Shown: positions 33,762-43,045 of the stretch, piece after piece
Numbering within the stretch: the first letter of the stretch is position 1
Layout of the letters: each line of letters opens with the position of its first letter
Source of the DNA: Garcia nutans
Lineage: Eukaryota > Streptophyta > Magnoliopsida > Malpighiales > Euphorbiaceae
Assembly (NCBI GenBank): GCA_947685225.1
Contig: CANTUV010000024.1
Span: 23,578,001 to 23,642,000 of the forward strand
Direction of reading: 5' to 3'
DNA: 64,000 bases
Made by a program: the position numbers and the translations under genes
Notes under the pieces: model-generated
Seen by the model: the letters and a program-made list of their open reading frames with translations, nothing else
The model's database searches: none
What the model was told of the DNA's origin: nothing

Positions 33762-33790
33762 AAAGAAGCGCTCGATGGGAGGCAACCCAT
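33762..33790 (+). other. Conserved Athila motif after pol, Athila2 copy
   Basis: AGAAGCGC, TCGA, TGGGAGGCAACCCAT; counterpart of 19461-19489. Confidence 0.7.
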
Positions 33791-35442
33791 TATTATCGTT
33801 TTTATCATTTTAGTTTAGTATCTTTAGTTTATTTATTTATTTTTCCCTTCTATTTTTCTTTAAGGCTTGATGGTTTGGAGATTGGAAGTGTTTTTATTCT
33901 TGCAGAGAATAGGCCAGGAGCATTGAGTTTAATTAAGAAAAGGAGGGCCATCCAGTTCCAACTTTCCTTGATCGCATGTTTATGCTAAAGCCGTTGTTGT
34001 TTTCTTTCATGTTGATTATCTGTTCATAACTAAAAGCTTAATGAATTTCTGTACGAAAGCTCCACTATGCGTGACACAAAAGAGGTTCTTTCTATCTTTT
34101 CTTTTGTTTACATTGAGGACAATGCAACTCATAAGTGTGGGGTAATTTTTAAGCTTTTCTTTAATTTTTGTTTGGTTTTCTTTGTGAGTATATTGTGCAT
34201 TTTTCATGGCATAATTGTTGGAAACTTATTGACTTTTCTGTAATTCTAGCATTACATTTGAGCCTTTAGTATCATCATAGAGATTAGCATTTGAATTCAT
34301 TCAGGATTAATTTTCAAGTTCTGCAATTCATGACATATAAATCTCTGAGAACCCACCCTTTGTGAGTTTTGAGCCTCATAGATTGAATATTATTGTCAAT
34401 CGATTTTTCTTTTCTTAAGTGTGCACCTTCATGATTTTGCATCTCTAGAGCTTGCTTTTGCATACTAATTGAACTCACATTATGATTTCATCTCAAGTTT
34501 TAAAATGATGAAGGCAAATTAGGACTACCCCCTTTAGCTTAAAAAGACCTCCCTTAATTATGAATTCCTTAGTGAGCCAAGTTGAGCCTTTGACCCTTTC
34601 TTGATTGATCAACATAGTTCACAACTCAAAAATTTTCTATTATTATCATACCTTCATTAAGGAATGGAGTTTCTTATGATATGACAATAGGAGTGGTTTA
34701 ATTGATAAGTGTGGGGTAAACAAAAAAAAGTATTGTTTTAGTAAGCTTTGGGGCTGAAATGCATACTTTGCATATTGTATTTGACTAAGAGTCGATTATT
34801 CTTTTCTTCTACAATTGAGCTAGATGTTCAATGCAATTTTATATTTTGTATATATATATATAAATAATAATAAATAAAAATAAAAAGAGAAGATATATAT
34901 ACAAAATTCATATATTTTCTAGCATTAGTCATCAAAGAGGAATTTTGACTCATTTACTTTTCTTTAAGTATGCAAATATTTGAGACTATCAAGGGTTGGT
35001 GAATATGCCATTTGAGGGAGTTACGAGTTTCTACACAAGATTATTGTCTAATTTAGATACTCCATTTCTTAATGTTCCAACTTAAATGTCTTTTCTCACA
35101 CCTTCACCTTAGCCCCATTACATCCAAATGAAAAGACCTTTGGATTATTTCTTGAGAAACATCAGTAAGAGAGATTGGATAATTAAGCAAGTTTATGGTA
35201 GTATGCAGTCATGATTGGTTTCAGTGAATTAACCTTTGAAATTGAGAGAAACACTTAGATGAGAGATGAGATTTGTTATGTCTGAATTAATGAATGAGTT
35301 AAGAAAATCTTGATTGAAGTAAATTGCATTTATTTATTGCTGAGTATTAAAGGATTTCATCTTATATACTTGAATTACAGTTAAGGTTAATTGAGATTTT
35401 AATTTATGCTATGTAAATTTGCTTGAGGACAAGCAAAGTTTT
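33791..35442 (+). other. Athila2 3' untranslated region without env-position ORF
   Basis: From about 34100 it aligns with 21600-22973 of Athila1, including AAGTGTGGGGTAA tracts at 34133-34145 and 34707-34719 and a TATATA microsatellite near 34848-34910. The 300 bp before that have no counterpart to the ATHILA ORF or its hairpin leader, so about 2 kb present in Athila1 are absent here. Confidence 0.8.
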
Positions 35443-35456
35443 AAGTGTGGGGTAGT
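35443..35456 (+). other. Athila2 polypurine tract
   Basis: AAGTGTGGGGTAG followed directly by the 3' LTR. Confidence 0.85.
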
Positions 35457-37259
35457 TGCTTTATTAGTTTTTGTCATAAAATTGCTATTTATTTATTATG
35501 ATAATTATTGTTTTCTTCATGCATTTTGGCAGTTTTAATCTGTCTATTTAGTGATTTCAGCAATTTGGTAGTTTTTAATTTATTTCATTGTTTAGATAAT
35601 TTTTGTGCTAGTTTTTAGTATGATGTTTATGTGCTTTTAGTTAATGTTTCATTTGATTCATGTTTAAAGTTTGTTTTAAGTGTTTGTTTTAGGTTAAAGT
35701 GCAAAAACTCCCTTGGAAGATAAAAAAAAAGAAAGAAAAGCATGAATCAAGCAAGACATGGCCAAGCCAAATCAAGCTTGGCCATGTCACCTCAAGGAGA
35801 TTTTGGCAGAACTTGACACGGCCAGGAGACATGGCTAACACCAAAGAAACCAAGAAAGAAAGGAAAATTTGGCAGAAGCTGACACTGGCAGGTGACACGG
35901 CCAAGCCACTGGTCGTGTCACATGACACGACCACAAGCTTGGCCGTGTCCCATCCTAAACCAAAGAACAAGAAAGAACTAAAGGAAAGAAATAGAAGCTG
36001 ACACACCCAGGAGACATGGCCAAGCCACTGGCCGTGTCACATGACATGGCCACAAGCTTGGCCGTGTCACTCTCATCTCCAAAGAACAAAGAAGAGCAAG
36101 GAGAAAAAGAAGTTGACACACCCACATGACACGGTCAAGCCACTGACCGTGTCACATGACACGGCCACAAGCTTGGCCGTGTCACTCCATGAGACCAAAG
36201 AAAAGAAAGCAAGCGTGGATTTTTAGCAAAGGATTTGTGTAAATAAGAAGATTAGGGCAAGAGATTATGGACACAACTTCCAACCGTCCAATACTTCTCT
36301 TTCAGCCGTTCTTCACTTTTCTCTGAGAGTTTTTCTCTGAAATAAGAAATCTATCAAAGATTGATGTCACTTTTATTCAAACACTCTAGATCAAATTAGT
36401 TCTAACCATTACATTATTCTTTTAGCAAAAATCTAAGCAAGAGATTCTTCAGAAGCCAAAAGAAGTTTGTAATTTGGTTTTGTTCTTAAACTCTATCTTT
36501 TAAGTTTCATTAAAATTGCATTTATGAATTCTCTAATGCCTGAATTAATTTCTTTGAATTTTAATAAGATGAATTTGTTTGATAGCATTACTATGAACTA
36601 ATTTTGATCTAGTCTAGGGTTTGTATGGATCTACTATGATTGTATGAAATGGTTATTTCTCTTAATTGATTTATTTCTTTTATCCTTAATTGAATGGATT
36701 AATGTTAATATATAATTGATTGGCCACCAATTATGTGTTTTAGGTATTCAGATGAAGGATTGAGAAATAAAATCTAATACTGGAATAATTTAATTAGGGA
36801 CTTAGGTTAATTAGAAATATAAACCTAAGGAAAAGATCATTTTGATTGTAATAAGATTAATTGAAAAAGGTTTGAATGTGAGTGCTTATTTCCTTGATTT
36901 GATTAATTAAGTTGCTTGAAATCTGATCTTTAAAATTTAATCAGTTGAGTGGAATAGCCGTTCATACATATAAATTAGTTGAGAAGTGCAAACCCTAGGC
37001 TTTTTCTATTAAGTGAATCAATATATTTGTTCAGTTTTCTTTCATTGCATTAAGTTCAATTCCTTTCTGTTTTCAGTAGTTCAGCAATTTAATTTTATAA
37101 ATCAAAGACTATTAATTGATAATTTGTTATTTACGATTTGATAAATAATTAAGCTTATCTAGCTTCCTTGTGAGACGACCTTGAGGTATTCACCGAAATA
37201 CTACAGCAGCCTCGTATACTTACGAGTGTAGCTTTAGTAGTGTTTATTAGAGCGCAACA
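35457..37259 (+). repeat. Athila2 3' LTR (1803 bp)
   Basis: Starts TGCTTTATTAG (one change from the 5' LTR) and ends GCGCAACA. Array at about 35756-36185. The TATA-like box is altered to TGTAAATAA (36238). Confidence 0.93.
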
Positions 37260-37274
37260 CAAATCTATCTACAG

Positions 37275-37658
37275 GAACACTTTTGCTTTCTTGACACCTT
37301 AGCTGTAGATGCAAGGTACTTACCTCGACACCATTTTGCAAGAAAACTTCTTCGACCTGCTTCTTCAAATGCCAAATGGATTGAGTGAAATAATTTGAGG
37401 GCTGTTATCAACATCTGCTGGTTAGTGCCTTGGTGGAAAATTAGCCATATTACCACCCATACATATTTGATGTACGTTCCACTTACTGCCCTTCATCGAG
37501 GTACCAGCTATGATCCTCACCACCTTGGTCACTAATATCGAGCTCAACCTAGAGATTCTGACTTTACAGGTAATTTGGATATGTCTGTGCTGACTGAAGC
37601 TTTCTTGGATCATCTGAGACAGAGTTGTCCTGCACATTATACCTACCGGCTTCCATGA
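37275..37658 (+). pseudogene. DUF7745-like gene, C-terminal exon, antisense in Tat2
   Basis: Begins after an acceptor-like CTATCTACAG and reads EHFCFLDTLAVDARYLPRHF, then INICWLVPWWKISHITTHTY, a VPLTALHRGTSYDPHHLG segment and a C-terminus ending CPAHYTYRLP at a TGA (37656-37658). Two in-frame stops (near 37386 and 37534). It is the same end as the Tat1 copy at 3-341 and the continuation of the exon at 25712-26206; Athila2 sits in the intervening intron. The frame joins across the proposed splice without needing a shift. The downstream spacer (37659-37880) is AT-rich and empty. Confidence 0.55.
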
Positions 37659-37879
37659 TTTCTACAATTGTCAGGCTTTAAATAAAATGATGTTAGGATG
37701 AAAGACATTTTCTCTTTATTCTGATTTTCATCACCTTTTGCTATTATGTGATTTATTTTAACCATTTAGTTGATATTCAAAATGGTACATATAGAATAGT
37801 TTTATTTTTAACTCCATCTCATTAAATCGGGAATAACCATAAACATATAGCAAGCATACACAAGATTACTTCTGTCACC

Positions 37880-38020
37880 AACTAGTCATTTTGGGTTTTC
37901 TAGTTAACAATTTTCTCTCATCTTTCAGCCCTAATTGTTGCCTAGTCTTCCTTTTTGGGTTTTCAGAACTAATGGACTACTCTAACTTTTTTCTAGGCCG
38001 CCCTTTTAGGTTTTTGACCT
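37880..38020. repeat. Direct repeats of 50-65 bp in the Tat2 3' region
   Basis: Three units with TTTTGGGTTTTC-type cores near 37890, 37952 and 38003. It is the positional counterpart of 590-735 in Tat1. Confidence 0.7.
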
Positions 38021-38097
38021 AGCAAGCTTACTCTTCTTCTTTTTTTTTTTAAATATAGAAGCTCTTTATCCGGTCAGTGTTTATTGGTTCGCTAAAC

Positions 38098-39276
38098 TTG
38101 CTCTCATCCATATCTGACAATTTAACTATGTCTTTCTTCATCATTTATTTAACAACATAAGGCCCTTCTCAACTTCATCTAAACTTCCCCCTTGGGTCAG
38201 CAACATTTTCTTTGCACTGTTTTAACACTTTGCCTGCCTTAAGTCTTCTAACATGGACCTCTTTGTAATAAGCTCGAGCTATCTTCCTCTGATATAGCTG
38301 ATAGTGGTATAAAGCTTTCAATCTCTTCTCTTCAATAAGGCCAACTACATGTATCTACTTAACACCCATTCTGCCTTAAGCAACTCAACTTCCATGATTA
38401 CTCTCAAGAATTTGATCTCAATATCAATAGGTAGTATGACTTCCATTCCATAAATGAAAGAAAATGGTGTCATCTCGGTCGGTGTTTGAAAACCTATTTT
38501 ATACCTCTATAAACCAAATGGAAACATTTCAAACCAATCACTATATGTCTTGGTCATCTTGGAAAGAATCTGCTTAATCATCTTGTTGGTTGCTTCTACT
38601 GCACTATTAGTTTTTAGTCTATATGGAGAAGATTGATGATGAGAAATGCGGTATTTAGCTAACATATCCTTAACGACCCCTTGGAACTGCACTCCATTAT
38701 CCGATACTATATAGTGTGAAACTCCATATCTACAGATGAGATTTATTTCAATAAACTGAGCCATTTGCCTTGTCCCCATTTTATTAAAAGATTTTGCTTC
38801 CACCCACTTTAAAAAGTAATAGACTACCACAACTATATATCGATGACAATTTGAAGCTATCGAGTATCACCTTAATAATATCTATTCCCCGAGTCACGAA
38901 TGGCCAGGGTGAAGACATAAAATGTAATTTCTCAGGAGGTAAATGATTCAAGTTCCCATACAGCTGACATTGTTGACATTTTCTCACAAAATCAATAAAA
39001 TCTTTTTTCGTGGTCAACCAATAGTAGCCTTGCTAGATTATTTTCTTAACTAGGGCTAAGCCATTCATGTGGGGCCTATAAGTACCTGCATGTATTTCTA
39101 ACATGATCTGTCCAACTTCAAACTTTTTTAGACATCTTAAATGCACCCCATCAGGCCACCTTGGATACAATTCTCCTTGAAAGGTGATGTATTATAAAGA
39201 CCATCACCTTATTGCAATTTTTTCTTCTTTTGTTGCCTCCCGTGGATAATCTCGGCTTTCTAAGAACTACTTAATT
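38098..39276 (-). pseudogene. Tat2 integrase, interrupted by element X
   Basis: Minus-strand frames 38784-39017 and 38507-38830 give the zinc region end (FVRKCQQCQLYGNLNHLPPE), GIDIIKVIL for the first Asp, VSDNGVQFQGVV for the second, and AVEATNKMIKQILSKM with the Glu. All three catalytic residues are kept, unlike Tat1. The C-terminal part continues to about 38098 with stops (for example YGMEVILPIDIEIKFLRVIM around 38380-38460). The upstream end stops at 39281 where X is inserted, and Tat2 pol resumes at 63178. Confidence 0.88.
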
Positions 39277-39281
39277 GTATC

Positions 39282-39771
39282 TATTTCCTTAAAAATTAAT
39301 TAAGAGAAAAACACATTTTGGCCTTTTGATTTGGGTGCTGGCGTTCCAAAAATGCGCCTAATTTGACTTCTACCAAATTATTGAGTGGATTTCTCAAAGG
39401 ACCAAAGAGAAATCAAAGTCCGCAAACACCCTCTAGTAATTTCATTTGGATTCTACTGCAAAATATGAGAGTAGTGAAAGCTGTGAAAAAATTGGTATGG
39501 AAAATGACAGCTGTGGAAAACACTGTTTGGTTGAAGAATGAGCCATAATTACATAAATTCACAAATTTTGAAATGAAGGTATTAAATTACAATATTAAGC
39601 TTGAAACATATTGAATTAAAGAGATAAAACTAAGTTACATGAAATGGAAGAATTGAACAAATTAAATTAACTAAGAAAGTTGACATTTTGCTACTGTGGA
39701 ACTATGATTTCTGCTGTGGAAATAGAATTTCTGCACTTCTAATTTCTAATGTTGAGAGATATGTTTGATCT
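39282..39771 (-). repeat. Element X 3' LTR, left part
   Basis: Aligns well with 62398-62893 (for example TTAATTAAGAGAAAAACAC and the block around CTGCACTTCTAATTTCTAAT). The rest of this LTR is at 60362 to about 60610 on the other side of Tekay-B. Bases 39767-39771 (GATCT) are the left target duplication of Tekay-B. Confidence 0.72.
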
Positions 39772-40175
39772 TGTAATATCCTCATTTTTGCCCTAGAAGT
39801 TTTGCATATTGTTGTTGTTGTTATTGTTATAAATTGGATTGAATGTATATGATGGGATAAGAAAAGAATTAGGGTTTAGAGAGAATGGTATATGTTGTGT
39901 ATATGATGATATATATAACATATAAATGGGTCAAAGGAAGAGTCAAAGGAAGAGAGATATTTTTGTATTGAGTGTGTAATTACATATATGGGCTTATATG
40001 AGACAAAATGTTAGTTTTATGGTGGAGGGCAATTTGGTAATTGCTTGAATTGAATCACATGGTGGATATTTAAAGAAGGTTTGACTTTGTTTCTTCATCA
40101 TTTTCTTCTTTCTTTCATGAAGTGGCCGGCTCCTCCATAGACAAAGGGAAGCAAGAGGTGAAGAGAGGTTCTTGA
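39772..40175 (+). repeat. Tekay-B 5' LTR, left part
   Basis: Aligns with 57631-58034. Ends with CTTGA, the left target duplication of Tekay-A. Confidence 0.95.
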
Positions 40176-41904
40176 TGTAATATCCTCATTTATGCCCTAG
40201 AAGTTTTGAGTATGTTGTTGTTATTGTGGTTGTTGATATATATATTGGGAAGTGAATGTTTGTGCATATATGTGTTAAATTGTAAGAGAAAAGAAATGGG
40301 AAGAGAATGTATATGTATATGTGTTTTGGAGAAGAAATTTAGGGTTTAGAGACAAATGTATATGTTGTTTATATGATGATATAATTAACATATACATTGG
40401 TCAAATGAAGAGTCAAGGTGATGGTTAAGTGGAAGAAGATATTTTTGGTTGTTAATGAAATTACTATAAAGGGCTTATATGAGACAAAGAGTTAGTTATA
40501 TGGTTAAGGGTGTTTTGGTAATTTTCCTTGTAAGATGCATGGTGGAGATTAAAAGAAGAAAAGGTGTTTGACTTGTGCATTTTCTTCTTTCTTTCTTGAA
40601 GTGGCCGGATTCTCCATAGACAAAGAGAGAAAGAGAGGTGATCTTGAGGTTTGAAGCATTTTGAAGAAAGAAACAAGGGTTTTGGTTAAAGATTTGTGGA
40701 TTTCTTCATTTGAGGTAAGATCTTTTCTTTAATTTCTTCAATTCTTTTGAAGTGGTGTGAGAAAGGAATTAGGGTTTGTTGGTTTGATGATGAGAAGTTG
40801 AGTTGGTGAAGGTGTTGGAAGTGATTGTGTTGAGTAAGAGTTGTGTTTAGTGAAATTGTTTCTGTTTTACAATTAGTAAAGGCTGTGATTTGTATGATTT
40901 TTAATTAATTATAGAAAAATGTTCTTGAAGTAAATTTTTGATATGTTGTGCCTCTATGAGTCTAGAATGACTGAAAAATATGTTGATTCGATTTTGGAAT
41001 GGTTATGAGTTTAGAAAAATTATTTTCATTAGACCTGTTCCAGCAGGTACCTTAACTGGGACAGCTATATTTCGTGATTTTTAATAAAATGTAGAAAAAT
41101 CATATTCAATTGAATTTTGGATATGTTGTTGCTTAGTGAGTCTAGTATTTGAGAAAAATAATTTGGAATCACATTGATTGAATTTGATTTATGGAATTCA
41201 CAAAGTTCAGAACTGCTGCCAGGATGCAGGGCAATTGGGGCAGTCTGGTTAGGTGAACTATTTGACCAAGATTTTGTGTTCAGTTTGATCTGAAATTTTA
41301 AAGGGATAATTTTAAGATACAAAACTAAATTCTGTAAAAAGTTTAGAATTTTTAGTCAAGTAGATTATTTTATACAATTTTTCAAAATAAGGATAAAATG
41401 GAGTTTAAAACCAGAATGTACTATTTATGGTTAGGGTTTTAATTCTTTGTTCTTCTTGCATTGCTTTGGTTCTCCAAAGGTAGGTTGGTCCTTAAACCTA
41501 ACCCTAAACACTTTAAACACACTTGAATCAATGAATGTTATAATCAATTGTTCTTTGCCCTAATTGCATTGTTGAGATTGAACAATGTTATGTTGTGCAT
41601 TGTGAATGGTAATGTGTTTCATGAGTAATGTGGAATGAAATGTTAATATTTATGAATGATGCTATGTGAGATATAATGTGATCATGGATGAGATATATAT
41701 ATATATATACTTGAATAATGAGATGTTATATTGTGAAATGAAATGTGAAGCCATTGTTATTGGCTAAGATGATGTAATTGAAAGAAAGAAGGCATGTTTG
41801 CCTAAATGTGATGAGAATTGAGAATGGAAATGAATTGTTTGTTTAATATGTTATTCAGTTTCAGAGTTCTGGATTTGGGTGGCATGCCTAAGAAATGATA
41901 AAAG

Positions 41905-42072
41905 GTAACAGTCTTGCCGGGTTGAGGATCTCCTCATATGTGTTGAGTTGATGATCCAAGAGACTGGGTCTGTTACACTATGAGATATATGATTTGTAAC
42001 AGTCTTGCCGGGTTGAGGATCTCCTCATATGTGTTGAGTTGATGATCCAAGAGACTGGGTCTGTTACACTAT
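41905..42072. repeat. Duplicated 77 bp hairpin unit in Tekay-A LTR
   Basis: Two identical 77 bp copies separated by 14 bp. Each begins GTAACAG and ends CTGTTAC (plus ACTAT), so each copy can fold on itself. 3' LTR copy at 49472-49639. Tekay-B has, at the same place, GTAACAATCTC paired with GAGATGTTAC. Confidence 0.85.
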
Positions 42073-42322
42073 CCATGGATAGAGATACATGTATATACAT
42101 TGCCTACGGGCGTGATTATTGTGACTATGAACCAAAGCAGTAACTCTGAACTCTGAATATCATATTAAATACTTGTTGGGCCCATAGGTGTCAGGGTTAT
42201 ATGAATGTCCTAAATAATGTTATGAGTTAATGAAATGAGATGTTGGTTATTGAGTATGATTGATTAATGTTGAATGTGGCATTGCATTACATTAAAGCAT
42301 ACCATTAGCATGTTTTATCTTA

Positions 42323-42360
42323 CTAAGCCGTTGGCTTAGCGCGAATGTGATTCTTCGCGC
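42323..42360 (+). promoter_or_regulatory. Paired hairpins in the Tekay LTR, possible RNA-level signal
   Basis: Hairpin 1: CTAAGCC, GTT, GGCTTAG. Hairpin 2: GCGCGAA, 8-nt loop, TTCGCGC, followed by AGGTGAC. Tekay-B has hairpin 1 unchanged and hairpin 2 as GCGCGAT/ATCGCGC (52114-52135), a compensatory change. The CGCAGGT after it resembles a splice donor. Copies: 49890-49927, 52098-52135, 59682-59719. Confidence 0.6.
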
Positions 42361-42883
42361 AGGTGACAAGGAAGAACCAGAGAGTTCCTCTAGGCCGAGT
42401 CGAGCCTAGATTTTGAAGATTGAATAGTGGGCTTTAAGATCGAAGACTGACTGCCAAACATGTATAAATTTTATGTGTTGTAAAACTTGAGTTTTGATGT
42501 ATATGAATTTGTAAATATTGTTACTTTCCGTTACATAGTGAACAAAGATTTTATCTGCTGTATTTCATAATAAACCTTTACTTTATTTTGTACTAGAAGT
42601 GTAAATCCTTTTTGCAGGTTGTAGTTGAGGTTATAAGGGGGATTTATTGGAAGTGTACTGAGAATGATTTTGTTTGCATTGGTTTGTGTAAAAATGTTTT
42701 CAAAAATTAGAAAAAAACCAGTTTTGTCGACACTTGGGATTGAATTTTTAGGCAAAACTATGGCAAAATTTCTATAAAAATCGGAACAAAAATTTGACTA
42801 AGTAAAAGTGGTAGCAACATTAGGATAGGGTGGCGCCTCTACTCAGCTTACACACGTAGGTCGGGAAGGGGTGTTACAATTTT

Positions 42884-42900
42884 TGGTATCAGAGCCTAGG
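42884..42900 (+). other. Tekay-A primer binding site, tRNA-iMet
   Basis: TGGTATCAGAGCCTAGG, five bases after the LTR; the initiator-Met primer site used by chromoviruses. Confidence 0.92.
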
Positions 42901-43045
42901 TTTGAGATTCTCAACCTAGATCAATTGTAAGAAAAAGAATATTTTGATTTTTAAAGTGGGTTTTTGAGTAAAATACATGTTTTGGTATGGCAGTCTTTGA
43001 TCTTTAATGAGGAATATTCTGCTGTGTTTGCAGATATAGGTAGAG

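Larger units (their letters stand above)
26454..37259 (+). mobile_element. Athila2: Athila-lineage retrotransposon, inactive, no env-position ORF
   Basis: LTRs of exactly 1803 bp each (26454-28256 and 35457-37259) with perfect 5 bp target duplication CAAAT (26449-26453, 37260-37264). Gag and pol are homologous to Athila1 but carry more stops. The region after pol is short: the ATHILA ORF and its leader are absent and the 3' UTR follows directly. Confidence 0.95.
40176..42878 (+). repeat. Tekay-A 5' LTR (2703 bp)
   Basis: Starts TGTAATATCC, ends GGTGTTACA. Every position I compared with 47743-50445 agrees at a constant offset of 7567, including three spurious ORFs that are repeated letter for letter. 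It contains a duplicated 77 bp hairpin (41905-41981 and 41996-42072) and two adjacent hairpins at 42323-42360. Confidence 0.96.

Noticed and set aside
40464..42755. Short minus-strand ORFs repeated at 40464, 41065, 42531 and again at 48031, 48632, 50098, with relatives at 50874, 52413 and 58458
   Set aside because: They lie in Tekay LTRs and recur only because the LTRs are repeated. No family features, and the frames are not kept between Tekay-A and Tekay-B beyond general similarity.
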